From: Alistipes sp.
GTDB lineage: Bacteria > Bacteroidota > Bacteroidia > Bacteroidales > Rikenellaceae
Assembly (NCBI GenBank): GCA_017408825.1
Contig: JAFQTX010000022.1
Location: 1-64,000, forward strand
DNA: 64,000 nucleotides
Direction of reading: 5' to 3'
The notes under the pieces were generated by a model, which saw only the letters and a program-made list of their open reading frames with translations, was not told where the DNA came from and did no database searches. Both the position numbers and the translations under genes were made by a program. Every line of letters begins with the position of its first letter. The stretch's first letter is position 1. Positions 15,292 to 24,376 of this stretch are shown here, piece by piece.

Positions 15292-16818
15292 CTAAAACGC
15301 TGCATATACAGGCAGACCAGCACCATCGCCCACAAGCATCAACTGACACTGCATAACAAGCCATATAGCCACAACCATTACCACAACCTGACCAATGAAG
15401 CCAGAGCGGGTAACCAACTTAACAGCCCAGTCGTTGCACCTCTTTGGCAAGAAGTGTAGGAAGTAGCCTATAACCACCAATACAAGACCGAAGCCAGCGC
15501 TATGCATCAAGGGCACAATGTCGCCAAAGGCAAAATTGTGGATAATACGGTCGTATATTACACTTGCTCCAGCCCAATCATCACAGCAGATCATTGGCCA
15601 CGTAAGAGTGATAAACGTGAAGAGCAACAGCGATGCTGGCACTCTCCAATACCACTTCATATCCTTACCCAAGGCCTTAGCGCCAGGCACACGCTCCAAC
15701 CACAACTTATGCAGTGCAAGACCAACGCCCTGAAGCAAACCCCATATAACGTATGGAAGATTTACCTTATGCCACATCGCACACACAAACATCGTGATTG
15801 TGAGGTTGAGATATGTACGCCAACGACCCTTACGGTTACCACCAAGCGAGATATACAAGTAGTCACGCAACCATGTCGATAGCGAGATATGCCATCTGCG
15901 CCAGAACTCTGTGATTGTTGCCGACTTAAATGGTGCATCAAAGTTATCGGGGAGTTTGTAGCCCATAACCAGCGCAATACCAATGGCCATATCCGAGAAA
16001 CCCGAAAAGTCGCAATAGAGATATATACCGAACGCAAGCAGTGCCACCAACATCACAACACCACTCTCGCCAAACTCACCAGCAACAGCGGGGTTGAGCA
16101 AAATCTGGATGATAGCCTTACCAAGAACCGCATACTTGATAAGACCACCAGCGATAAGTGTCACAGCACGGCCCTGATCCTCACGCGTAACGATAATCTT
16201 CTCTCGCTCGATCTGAGGTATAAACTCCTTATTGCGCACCAATGGGCCAAGAAACACCTTAGGGAAGAACGATAGCAGGAAGAGGTAGTCCACGAAGCGC
16301 TTTACTGGCGAGATAACGCCACGCGACAGGTCGATAACGTATGATATTGACTGAAACACAAAGAACGAGACACCCGCAGGCACAAGTATCTCACCGAGAT
16401 TGATTGTACCATTACCAAAGAGGCTGTTTATAGCCTCCTCGAAGAGACCGCCAACCTTGAAGTAGGCCAAGATTGAGATATTGATGACCATACTCAGTGT
16501 CACCCACCCACGCGAACGCTTACCCTCGCTGAAGCGCTTAGCAATACGCCCACCGATAAGGTAGTCGCTGATAGCCACGGCGAGGAGCAGTAGCAGGTAG
16601 AGTCCCGAGATCTTGTAGTAGAAGTAGAGCGACACGGCAACGACATACAACGTACGCATCATACGATGGTTGCGCACGGCCATATATCCGAGGCCGAATA
16701 TCATAAAGGCAAAGAGGAAGAAACCACTATCGAGAGTCATTGGCGACGAAGAGTCGTACTGAAGCATCTCGGTGAGCTTGATCCACACCTCTGAATCGAA
16801 CTTAAAGAAATCCATCAC
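15292..16818 (-). CDS. MBOAT-family O-acyltransferase (AlgI/DltB-like)
   Basis: This 508-aa polytopic protein carries the AlgI-type core FWRRWHISLSTWLRDYLYIS and the likely catalytic His in CAMWHKVNLPYVIWG. Relatives move acetyl or other acyl groups across the inner membrane onto alginate, teichoic acid or peptidoglycan. The gene directly follows an SGNH/GDSL-type gene (17-base gap), the usual partner that completes transfer on the outer side. The substrate is not determined; the local PAP2 phosphatase supports a surface glycan or peptidoglycan. Confidence 0.9.
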   Translation of the reverse strand: MMDFFKFDSEVWIKLTEMLQYDSSSPMTLDSGFFLFAFMIFGLGYMAVRNHRMMRTLYVVAVSLYFYYKISGLYLLLLLAVAISDYLIGGRIAKRFSEGKRSRGWVTLSMVINISILAYFKVGGLFEEAINSLFGNGTINLGEILVPAGVSFFVFQSISYVIDLSRGVISPVKRFVDYLFLLSFFPKVFLGPLVRNKEFIPQIEREKIIVTREDQGRAVTLIAGGLIKYAVLGKAIIQILLNPAVAGEFGESGVVMLVALLAFGIYLYCDFSGFSDMAIGIALVMGYKLPDNFDAPFKSATITEFWRRWHISLSTWLRDYLYISLGGNRKGRWRTYLNLTITMFVCAMWHKVNLPYVIWGLLQGVGLALHKLWLERVPGAKALGKDMKWYWRVPASLLLFTFITLTWPMICCDDWAGASVIYDRIIHNFAFGDIVPLMHSAGFGLVLVVIGYFLHFLPKRCNDWAVKLVTRSGFIGQVVVMVVAIWLVMQCQLMLVGDGAGLPVYAAF

Positions 16819-16835
16819 TATGTTTTTGTTAGTGG

Positions 16836-18440
16836 TTAGTCAATATCCTCCTTTGAGGCGAATGGTACTACCACCTCGTTAATAGGCTTTACCCTACGCA
16901 ATGGATAGGTAGACTCGGGCTGAAGCTCGAGAGGATATACCATATCTATGATCTTGCCCTCACGATCAACGAGTATCTCGTAGGCACGCTCACGGATAGC
17001 GTCGGCCAGAGGACGAGCAATGCGAGCACCACCATGGAAGTTGATATGTATATGGTCGCCAGCAGCCCAACCACGGCTCACAAAGCCGCCGATACCACCA
17101 TACGACAACAACACCTTACCCATCTCCCAGAAGGCTACGCCCGAGAGTTTAGCAGCACGACGCTGGAATGGGGTCATTAGCTGCACCGAGTTCATCGACT
17201 TCCAGCCACCATCGCCCTTAATCCATCGGTCCGACACACCGAGCACAAGGATTGCAGCATCGGGGAAGCTACGCTTTACGTATGCAATCATATCGCAGAG
17301 CTTACCCTGATACTTGGTGAAGTCACGCTGACCTGGCTGCATACCATTAAGGCCATACTCCAAGACTACGAGGTCGTAACCCCACATATTGTCTACCTGA
17401 CGGTTTACGGCTACGCCTGAGCCAAAGATTGTGTGACCGCTGTTACCACGAATCGACATATTATCGACCGTAACACCACGACCACCCTCGATCGAAGCAC
17501 CGTGGCACAACACATTTCCACTCAGCACTCGCATCTTAAGTGACTTAACCGGAGCCTCGATATACAACTCACGAACATAGTCTGCGCCCGACACGCCAAA
17601 ATTGTGCTTGAGGGTATCGTTGATCGTGATCTCGATATTACTTGTATCTCGGCTGGTGATAAGCACTCTTGCACGTGAGCATGAGTCGAGGTGAGCCTTT
17701 ACGTCGGTAGACTCCCAACGAGCTGTCGATCCACGGTGGCCAGCAGCTAAGTAGCCCGACATAAAGAACTTATCGCGATACGACGCAGGAATAGCACCTG
17801 TATTCATAAGGCTATATGCTGTCCAACCCGACACACTACGACGCACACTCGTGCGATAGATCTCGAAAGGAATAGCGCAAGGCACAAAGCCCACACCACG
17901 ACCTCCAAATACCGACTGGAGCTCCTCACGAAGATCCATCGTGAGGATGTCACCCTCGATGAATGAGTCACCGAGGAATGCAATACGCACATCCTGTCCA
18001 TCGATAAGTTTCTCGATGAAGCGGTCAAGACGAGTAACCTTTGCGGTGTCGTAATCCTCGATAGGCACTGCACGGCTTGAGTATGCTGGCTTCACCTGAT
18101 CGCTACGCAACACCTCGCGCTGTGGGATAGTCTCCTCGACAGCAATCCAACTAAGTGTTGGGTTGTTCAACGAATCCTTAGCCTCCTGCTCAACGGCGGC
18201 AAGCTCGCTCTCGAGATACTCAAAGTCTGCCACATAGTCCACAGGGACAGCGGCAGCCTCATCATCCTCAATAGGGCGCAAATCAGCCAAAATGTCCACC
18301 TCCTCGGTAGTGAGGCCAAAGACCTCGGCCGAGGGGATAAAACTTAAGGCCGCAACACCAACGATAACTGCGAACACAAGCAGCCATCCACGACCCGAAT
18401 AGTCTTTCTGTTCCATCTTCTCTTCTATTTTATCATTCAA
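16836..18440 (-). CDS. Membrane-anchored SGNH/GDSL-type acyl hydrolase or transferase
   Basis: This 534-aa protein has a short cytoplasmic start, one transmembrane helix at about 20-40 (LLVFAVIVGVAALSFIPSA) and a large extracytoplasmic part. The SGNH marks are AFLGDSFIEGD (nucleophile Ser, about 157), VLEYGLNGMQPG, a likely block III (about 365), and AAGDHIHINFHGG with the Asp-x-x-His pair near 475. It ends where the MBOAT gene begins and starts at the end of the exchanger gene. The pair resembles AlgI/AlgJ or PatA/PatB arrangements, so it probably transfers or removes O-acyl groups on a glycan in the periplasm. Confidence 0.82.
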   Translation of the reverse strand: MNDKIEEKMEQKDYSGRGWLLVFAVIVGVAALSFIPSAEVFGLTTEEVDILADLRPIEDDEAAAVPVDYVADFEYLESELAAVEQEAKDSLNNPTLSWIAVEETIPQREVLRSDQVKPAYSSRAVPIEDYDTAKVTRLDRFIEKLIDGQDVRIAFLGDSFIEGDILTMDLREELQSVFGGRGVGFVPCAIPFEIYRTSVRRSVSGWTAYSLMNTGAIPASYRDKFFMSGYLAAGHRGSTARWESTDVKAHLDSCSRARVLITSRDTSNIEITINDTLKHNFGVSGADYVRELYIEAPVKSLKMRVLSGNVLCHGASIEGGRGVTVDNMSIRGNSGHTIFGSGVAVNRQVDNMWGYDLVVLEYGLNGMQPGQRDFTKYQGKLCDMIAYVKRSFPDAAILVLGVSDRWIKGDGGWKSMNSVQLMTPFQRRAAKLSGVAFWEMGKVLLSYGGIGGFVSRGWAAGDHIHINFHGGARIARPLADAIRERAYEILVDREGKIIDMVYPLELQPESTYPLRRVKPINEVVVPFASKEDID

Positions 18441-19394
18441 TTAAATCAACGTGTAGACATATGCTACGTAGCAAGCCACGAATAGCAGACCCTCAATACG
18501 TGTAAGCTTATCACGACCGATAACCAATGCCGAGAGCATAAGCACAAAGGTCGAAGCAACAACAATGTATATATCCGTCATTGCCACACCACCCATCGTA
18601 AGAGGTGTCACCGTAGAGCAGGCTCCGAGGATGAGTAGGATGTTGGCGATGTTAGAGCCAAGCACATTACCCATCGCCAGCGACGTATTTCCCTTAAGCA
18701 CCGACACAAGGCTCGAGGCAAGCTCAGGCATAGATGTTCCTCCAGCAACAAGCGTGATGGCAATCACAGCCTCCGACACGCCCCACGAGCGGGCAATATC
18801 CGAAGCACTCTCCACAAAGAGATCACCACCCCAGATAAGGCCTGCGAGACCTGCAATAATCCAGATAGGAATACGCCAAATGGGCATAGGTTTCTTAGTG
18901 GGAGTATCACTCGTTGTCTCTGGTTGCGCCTGTGGATTTAGCTTCATAGCTCGTTTCTCGGCACGAATCATCAAAACAACCATTACGATATATCCCAAAA
19001 GCAAAATGCAACCCTCAAGGCGGTTAATATCCTCGTTGAATAGCGTCACAACAAGCAGTGCCAAAGTAGCGAGGATGCAGATAGGAATATCACGACGAAT
19101 ATTACTCTTAGTGAAGGTCAGAGGCGAGAATATGGCACACACACCGAGGATGAAAAGTGTATTGAACGCATTCGAGCCAACGACATTACCAATAGCCATA
19201 TCGCCCTTGCCCGCAAGCGCCGACATAAAGCTCACCGTAAGTTCTGGCATCGACGTACCCACAGCAACAATCGTAAGACCCACGATAAATTCAGGGACCT
19301 TGAACCTCTCGGCAACAGCCACAGAACCATCGGTGAGTAGCATAGCACCCACGATGATAAGTACAAAGGCGAGGATTAGTGTAACGTATACCAT
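18441..19394 (-). CDS. Calcium/sodium antiporter, YrbG-like CaCA family
   Basis: The chosen start gives 317 aa with about ten helices arranged as two inverted halves. Each half carries the alpha-repeat motif of the CaCA superfamily: VAVGTSMPELTVS with GNVVGSNAFNTLFILG, and VAGGTSMPELASS with GNVLGSNIANILLILG. It should exchange Ca2+ for Na+ or H+ across the inner membrane. The frame extends to 19427, but a TACCTTTG -7 box at 19425-19432 overlaps that end, so the ATG at 19394 (MVYVTLILAF) is preferred. The SGNH gene follows without a gap. Confidence 0.9.
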   Translation of the reverse strand: MVYVTLILAFVLIIVGAMLLTDGSVAVAERFKVPEFIVGLTIVAVGTSMPELTVSFMSALAGKGDMAIGNVVGSNAFNTLFILGVCAIFSPLTFTKSNIRRDIPICILATLALLVVTLFNEDINRLEGCILLLGYIVMVVLMIRAEKRAMKLNPQAQPETTSDTPTKKPMPIWRIPIWIIAGLAGLIWGGDLFVESASDIARSWGVSEAVIAITLVAGGTSMPELASSLVSVLKGNTSLAMGNVLGSNIANILLILGACSTVTPLTMGGVAMTDIYIVVASTFVLMLSALVIGRDKLTRIEGLLFVACYVAYVYTLI

Positions 19395-19424
19395 ACTCCG
19401 TATAATTAAATCAAAACAATGCGG

Positions 19425-19432
19425 CAAAGGTA
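19425..19432 (-). promoter_or_regulatory. -7 box (TACCTTTG) of the exchanger/SGNH/MBOAT/PAP2 operon
   Basis: The minus strand reads TACCTTTGC 30 bases before the ATG at 19394. A TTTG at 19450-19453 lies 17 bases upstream as a possible -33. Two direct copies of GCGTGTCAA lie further upstream (about 19500-19521), 11 bases apart. Confidence 0.7.
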
Positions 19433-19526
19433 CGAAAAAAACTCAAATTCAAAACTTTATAACGGACTATTTTATACATTTTTGTCGTAGACAAAGGCAC
19501 TTGACACGCTTTGACACGCCAAACAA

Positions 19527-19566
19527 TAAAAATGGTGGCTGCCTTACATCATACAAGACAACCACC
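19527..19566 (-). terminator. Terminator of the mqnB-mqnD unit
   Basis: On the minus strand GGTGGTTGTCTT pairs with AAGGCAGCCACC over 12 positions including two wobbles, with a 9-base loop and the tail ATTTTTATT. It lies 22 bases after the mqnD stop. Confidence 0.85.
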
Positions 19567-19588
19567 ACAACGACTATTTTCTTAGCTG

Positions 19589-20371
19589 TTACACGCCAGT
19601 AAGCTCACGCACGGCACGACGTCCCTCATCGCCATGCGATAGCGAGAAGTCATTGACAAACAGCGCAATATGCTTATTTATGACATCATCATCAAGCTCC
19701 TGGGCGTGGCTCTTAACAAACTCACGTGAGGCCTCGGGATGCGCAAAGGCATACTCGATACTGCGACGTAACAGTGCATCAAACGCCGACACAACCTCCT
19801 CGTCGATATCTCGGGCAACGACAATCGAGCCGAGCGGTAACGGCAGGTTTGTTCGCTGCTCCCACTCAACACCCAGATCTGCAACAAGTTCAAGGTTTCG
19901 CTTCTCGTAGACAAATCGCCCCTCGTGGATCAACACTCCTGCGTCATACTCTCCATACTCCACCGCCCGAGCAATATCGCTAAATAGCATCGGACGACGC
20001 TCCGATATTGTCGGAAACAGCTTGCCGATGAGCGCATTAGCCGTGGTATACAATCCAGGCACGGCTATACGGCGGATTATGCCACGCTCGCCACGACGAC
20101 GCACCAACAGCGGACCATTACCACGACCCAAGGCCGAGCCGCTATCGAGCAACCGATAGTGGGCATCGACATAGGGCAACAGCGCTGTGCTACATTTTGT
20201 CACATCGGCCGTGCGTTGTAATGCACGGATGTTAAGCTGCTCAATATCGTGATACTCCACATCGAACGTAAAACCATCGAGATCGATACGACGATTGATA
20301 ATCGCATCGAACATAAACGTATCGTTAGGACATGGCGAAATACTGAGCCTCAGGTGTTTACTCTTAGACAT
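19589..20371 (-). CDS. mqnD: 1,4-dihydroxy-6-naphthoate synthase, futalosine pathway
   Basis: This 260-aa cytoplasmic protein matches MqnD, which turns cyclic de-hypoxanthine futalosine into 1,4-dihydroxy-6-naphthoate on the way to menaquinone. The opening LRLSISPCPNDTFMFDAI is characteristic, with IDLDGFTFDVEYHDIEQLN and, near 150, DAGVLIHEGRF. The fold is that of periplasmic binding proteins. It lies downstream of a small membrane-protein gene and mqnB on the same strand. Its presence means the organism makes menaquinone by the futalosine route rather than only through MenF-MenD-MenC. Confidence 0.92.
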   Translation of the reverse strand: MSKSKHLRLSISPCPNDTFMFDAIINRRIDLDGFTFDVEYHDIEQLNIRALQRTADVTKCSTALLPYVDAHYRLLDSGSALGRGNGPLLVRRRGERGIIRRIAVPGLYTTANALIGKLFPTISERRPMLFSDIARAVEYGEYDAGVLIHEGRFVYEKRNLELVADLGVEWEQRTNLPLPLGSIVVARDIDEEVVSAFDALLRRSIEYAFAHPEASREFVKSHAQELDDDVINKHIALFVNDFSLSHGDEGRRAVRELTGV

Positions 20372-20381
20372 AGCAACAATC

Positions 20382-20549
20382 TTACTTTTTAGTATAGCGA
20401 CCTACGACCCATCCAGAGCCAAAGACTAAGGCCAATATTGCCAGCCACTTGATGGCCTCGACAATCTGATCCTTATAGGTCACAATCACAAATACAAGAC
20501 TCAATATCGCCACCAACGTAGCAATGATGTATATCAATATTCGCTTCAT
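20382..20549 (-). CDS. Small membrane protein between mqnB and mqnD
   Basis: From the ATG at 20549 this encodes 55 residues starting MKRILIYIIATLVAILSLVF. Two hydrophobic segments (about 4-22 and 32-47) surround a short charged loop, and the end is GRYTKK. A longer frame to 20615 overlaps the mqnB 3' end and has an unlikely hydrophilic start, so the shorter form is preferred; it starts three bases before the mqnB stop position. No family was recognised. Its place inside the menaquinone unit hints at a membrane-linked or simply cotranscribed role. Confidence 0.6.
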   Translation of the reverse strand: MKRILIYIIATLVAILSLVFVIVTYKDQIVEAIKWLAILALVFGSGWVVGRYTKK

Positions 20550-20551
20550 CG

Positions 20552-21079
20552 TTATTTGAAAAATATACTCTTTAACTGCTGGGCAAGGCTCTCTGTTGCC
20601 ATATCTATTTGCCACTTCGAGAACTCCTCTCCAACAACGTTAGACACGGCACGAATCTCGGCACATCTCACACCCGCTGCCTGACACATTGCAAAGAGCG
20701 CAGCACCCTCCATATTCTCAATCTCGGCACCCCCCGCACACTCTCCTCCACGATGCACACTCGACGAACGAACGCCTCGCAACGATGTCTGAGGCTCAAC
20801 ACGATAGCACTTACGAAAGCGCTCGGGAAGCTCCACACAGCACTCCTCAACAACCTCGACTACAGAGCCTCGCTCGATGCTATCATCGTAGGTCCCCGCA
20901 ATACCACACAGCACCACAATATCGTTGTCACGCAACTTTGGCTGCGACAGCAGGTGCATCAATGTTGCCGAGGTCTCGACAAGACCCACGCCCGAGATAA
21001 CAATATCGGCCTCAGGGCATAGCTCACCAAACCTACGAGCCTCAAGTTCTGTTGGAAAGAGGAATATAGCCATTTGCAA
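20552..21079 (-). CDS. mqnB: Futalosine hydrolase
   Basis: This 175-aa nucleoside-phosphorylase-fold protein should split futalosine into hypoxanthine and de-hypoxanthine futalosine. Features include the N-terminal FLFPTELEARRFG, GVGLVETSATLMHLL, CGIAGTYDD and the substrate-binding NMEGAALFAMCQAAGV with AVSNVVG near the end. It is short for the family (about 200 or more residues), with the middle loop reduced. The start could be 21079 or the ATG at 21073. Only 16 bases separate it from the 120-bp repeat at 21096-21215, so the repeat forms its upstream region. Confidence 0.87.
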   Translation of the reverse strand: MQMAIFLFPTELEARRFGELCPEADIVISGVGLVETSATLMHLLSQPKLRDNDIVVLCGIAGTYDDSIERGSVVEVVEECCVELPERFRKCYRVEPQTSLRGVRSSSVHRGGECAGGAEIENMEGAALFAMCQAAGVRCAEIRAVSNVVGEEFSKWQIDMATESLAQQLKSIFFK

Positions 21080-21095
21080 AACCTATTAAACAAAA

Positions 21096-21215
21096 GAGGC
21101 TGAATAAAAAGATGTAGTTTTAGGCTTGCGAAGCCCGAAAAACCGCAGTTTACTAAGCGTAAATGAGGTTTTTGAGGGCGAGCGTAACGACAAAATACAC
21201 TTTTTATTCAGCCTC
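21096..21215. repeat. 120-bp terminal-inverted-repeat element, copy 2
   Basis: The ends GAGGCTGAATAAAAAG and CTTTTTATTCAGCCTC are perfectly complementary over 16 bases. The inside is nearly identical to copy 1 at 144-263, and the length is exactly the same. The inner part can also pair (GTTTAC with GTAAAT, GCCCGAAAAA with TTTTTGAGGGC), giving one long hairpin. It fills the gap between fhs and mqnB. Confidence 0.9.
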
Positions 21216-21222
21216 TATGATG

Positions 21223-22893
21223 TTAAACGATGCCCTCGACATTACCATCCTCCGCCAAGCGAATATTGCCTGCCTGAGGAGTCTTGCTAAGACCTGGCAT
21301 ACGCATAATATCGCCAGCAAGAGCCACTACAAAGCCTGAGCCGGCGTTAAGCTCGATATCCTTAATATTGATCTCGAAGCCCTCAACCGAGCCGTAGCGC
21401 TTAGCATCGGCCGAGAACGAGAACTGGGTCTTGGCAATACATACTGGGAGGTTGCCCATACCCCACTTCTCCAAGAGTGCAATCTCCTTCTGAGCACGTG
21501 GACCAAATACCACTGAGCCAGCACCATAGATATTCTTAGCCACCTTAGTAATCTTCTCCTTGATGCTATCCTCAAGGTTGTATGCATAGTTAATAGGCTG
21601 TGAAGGCTGAGTCTCGATAAGCTCAACAGCAGCCTGCGCCAACTCTGCAGCACCAGCACCACCCTCAGCATATGCGTTGTTAATCACGCAGCGCACGCCG
21701 AGCTTCTCGCAATGATCGATAACCATAGCGATCTCGTCGTCGGTATCGCTGGCAAAGCGGTTGAAGCATACCAAAACGGTCTGGCCAAACTTACGAAGGT
21801 TGGCAACATGGCGGTCGAGGTTGGCAAAGCCCTGCTTGAGGCCCTCTGCGTTAGGGAGCTTAATCTCTGTCTCGGGCACACCACCGTGCATCTTGAGAGC
21901 GAGTGTCGAAGCAACCAACACCGTGAGGTCGGGCTTAAGGCCTGCCTGACGACACTTGATGTCGAGGAACTTCTCAGCTCCAAGGTCTGCGCCGAAACCT
22001 GCCTCAGTAACTGTGTAATCGGCCCAAGTCATTGCCATACGTGTAGCAATCACCGAGTTACAACCATGAGCGATGTTAGCAAAAGGACCACCGTGGATGA
22101 TTACAGGGTTATGCTCTGTGGTCTGCACCAAGTTAGGGTTGATAGCATCCTTCAATAGAGCCACCACAGCACCTGTCACGCCAAGATCATTAACGGTAAA
22201 TGGGGTGTCGTCGTAGCGCACACCAAGCACGATGCGGCCGATACGAGCATAGAGGTCATCGACGTTGCGTGCAAGACACAAGATAGCCATAATCTCCGAT
22301 GCAGGCGTAATGTCGAAACCAGTCTCGGTAGGAATACCATTTGCCGAGCCTCCCAAGCCCGACACGATGTTACGCAACGAGCGATCGTTCATATCAAGCA
22401 CTCTACGCCACATAACCTTCTTCAGGCCCACCTGCTTTGAGCGGTTGTGATATAGGTAGTTATCCAACAACGCTGCGATGAGGTTGTTAGCCGATGTGAT
22501 GGCGTGGAAGTCACCCGTGAAGTGGAGGTTGATATCCTCGGATGGGAGCACCTGAGCATAGCCACCACCCGTAGCACCACCCTTCATACCGAAGCATGGA
22601 CCGAGCGAAGGCTCACGCAGAGCGATGATAGCCTTCTTGCCGATGTGGTTAAGACCCATACCGAGGCCGATGCTCACAGTAGTCTTACCAACACCCGCCT
22701 TGGTAGCGGTGATAGCCGTAACGAGGATAAGGTGGTTCTTAGCAACCCTCTTCTCGTCGATAAGTTTATAAGGGATCTTAGCAATATACTTACCGTAGTT
22801 AAACACCTCGTCATCGGGGAAGCCTACGTTTGCTGCAATCTCACGAATGTTTTTCAGCTCGGTTTCACGAGCAATCTCAATATCTGTCTTCAT
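21223..22893 (-). CDS. fhs: Formate-tetrahydrofolate ligase
   Basis: This 556-aa cytoplasmic enzyme, full length for the family, joins formate to tetrahydrofolate using ATP and gives 10-formyl-THF for purine and one-carbon metabolism. The P-loop region [20 protein letters not shown] (about 62-82) and the segments [20 protein letters not shown] and [12 protein letters not shown] are diagnostic. The start at 22893 gives [15 protein letters not shown]. It follows the aminopeptidase P gene with a 71-base gap lacking a clear promoter box, so it may be cotranscribed. No riboswitch-like sequence was recognised upstream. Confidence 0.96.
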   Translation of the reverse strand: MKTDIEIARETELKNIREIAANVGFPDDEVFNYGKYIAKIPYKLIDEKRVAKNHLILVTAITATKAGVGKTTVSIGLGMGLNHIGKKAIIALREPSLGPCFGMKGGATGGGYAQVLPSEDINLHFTGDFHAITSANNLIAALLDNYLYHNRSKQVGLKKVMWRRVLDMNDRSLRNIVSGLGGSANGIPTETGFDITPASEIMAILCLARNVDDLYARIGRIVLGVRYDDTPFTVNDLGVTGAVVALLKDAINPNLVQTTEHNPVIIHGGPFANIAHGCNSVIATRMAMTWADYTVTEAGFGADLGAEKFLDIKCRQAGLKPDLTVLVASTLALKMHGGVPETEIKLPNAEGLKQGFANLDRHVANLRKFGQTVLVCFNRFASDTDDEIAMVIDHCEKLGVRCVINNAYAEGGAGAAELAQAAVELIETQPSQPINYAYNLEDSIKEKITKVAKNIYGAGSVVFGPRAQKEIALLEKWGMGNLPVCIAKTQFSFSADAKRYGSVEGFEINIKDIELNAGSGFVVALAGDIMRMPGLSKTPQAGNIRLAEDGNVEGIV

Positions 22894-22964
22894 ACTCTTT
22901 TTTTATACTTATTTATATTATATTAGGTTTATGTTATAATGTTTTATTAGGATTTCAATGTTTG

Positions 22965-24359
22965 TTACTCCTTGCCGACAACAGCCTCGAGCTCCTCAAC
23001 AGTTAGAGGCAAGAGCTTATCGCCAATAAAGCGGCTACCGGTCTCGGTTACGAGCACGTCGTCCTCGATACGGATACCACCAAATGTGCGGAATGAGTCG
23101 AGTGCTGCGTAGTCTACTATGCCCTCGAACTTACCCTCCGAACGCATCTTGTCGATGAGTGCTGGAATGAAGTAGATGCCTGGCTCGTCCGACATAACAG
23201 TACCTGGCTCAACACGCCATGTTGCACGATGGATGCAGGTTGCCGACTTCTGTGCACGGTCCAACACTGTCGAGAAGTCGAACGAACGCTCACCCACATT
23301 CTCCAAGTCGTGAACATCCATACCCATACCGTGGCCAAGGCCGTGAGGCATAAAGAGATACATAGCACCAGCCTCAACAGCCACCTCTGGCGTAGACTTG
23401 ATGAGGCCCAAACCCTTAAGACCATCGGCCAACGAGAGGTATGCAGCCTTGTGGATCTCGGGATAGAGCAAGCCAGGCTTGATCATATCCTTAACCTCGC
23501 CGTGAGCACGCAATACAACGTTGTAAACATCACGCTGAAGGTCGCTAAACTTACCATTTACAGGGTAGGTACGAGTGTGGTCTGAGCAGTAGCCCTCAAC
23601 CGACTCGCCACCACCATCTACGAGCAACAAGCGGCCCGACTCCAACACGCCATCGTGGTTGTGGTTATGAAGAATCTCGCCGTGCTGTGTCACGATTGTT
23701 GGGAACGACACACCCTGACCGTATGACTTGGCGATACCCTCAACACGACCAGCAATCTCACGCTCTACAACACCTGGACGACACATACGCATAGCTGTCA
23801 TATGCATCTGGTAGCCAATCTTGAATGCACGCTCCAACGCCTCGATCTCCTCTGCCGACTTCTTCTCACGCATCTCGGCTACGGCAAACATAAGGTCGAG
23901 TGACTTGCGCTCATGGAGCATATCAAGGCGTATGCCAAGTAGCTCTGCAAGGCTAATCTTTAGCTCGGCACGATATGGAGGCAGGTAGTGTACAGGGCGG
24001 TTCTGCTCGATAGCACGACGCAACACCGAGCGAACCTCAGCGAGTGGGAAGCTCTTCTCAACGCCCACCTCACGAGCCTGATCGGCGATTGTAGGCATAG
24101 GACCTGTCCAGATGATATCCTCTACGGTGAAGTCATCACCAAAGAGCATTGCCTCGCCCGACTCAGCGTCGATAAGACCGATCAACGATGGCACGTCAAG
24201 GCCAAAGTAGTAGCGGAATGTAGAGTCCTGACGGAAGTAGTATGTGTTGTTAGGATAGTTGTTTGGCACCTCGGGATTACCAGGAAGAAGAATAAGGCCC
24301 TTGCCAACACGGCGGCAAAGCTCGGCACGACGGCCAATGTAAGTCTCTTTTGAAAACAT
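22965..24359 (-). CDS. Aminopeptidase P family metallopeptidase (Xaa-Pro aminopeptidase)
   Basis: This 464-aa protein has an N-terminal creatinase-like domain and a C-terminal pita-bread peptidase domain. The five metal ligands are visible: Asp in LLVDGGGES, Asp in GYCSDHTRTYP, His in HGLGHGMGMDVHD, Glu in MSDEPGIYF and Glu in GGIRIEDDVLV. It should remove N-terminal residues preceding proline. No signal peptide was seen, so it is probably cytoplasmic. It lies 17 bases after the L,D-transpeptidase gene and before fhs. Confidence 0.92.
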   Translation of the reverse strand: MFSKETYIGRRAELCRRVGKGLILLPGNPEVPNNYPNNTYYFRQDSTFRYYFGLDVPSLIGLIDAESGEAMLFGDDFTVEDIIWTGPMPTIADQAREVGVEKSFPLAEVRSVLRRAIEQNRPVHYLPPYRAELKISLAELLGIRLDMLHERKSLDLMFAVAEMREKKSAEEIEALERAFKIGYQMHMTAMRMCRPGVVEREIAGRVEGIAKSYGQGVSFPTIVTQHGEILHNHNHDGVLESGRLLLVDGGGESVEGYCSDHTRTYPVNGKFSDLQRDVYNVVLRAHGEVKDMIKPGLLYPEIHKAAYLSLADGLKGLGLIKSTPEVAVEAGAMYLFMPHGLGHGMGMDVHDLENVGERSFDFSTVLDRAQKSATCIHRATWRVEPGTVMSDEPGIYFIPALIDKMRSEGKFEGIVDYAALDSFRTFGGIRIEDDVLVTETGSRFIGDKLLPLTVEELEAVVGKE

Positions 24360-24376
24360 AGTTATTGTAGTTTTAG

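Noticed and set aside
18565..19602. 345-codon plus-strand frame opposite the exchanger gene
   Set aside because: The minus strand encodes both CaCA motifs in full; the long opposite frame is a by-product of codon choice.
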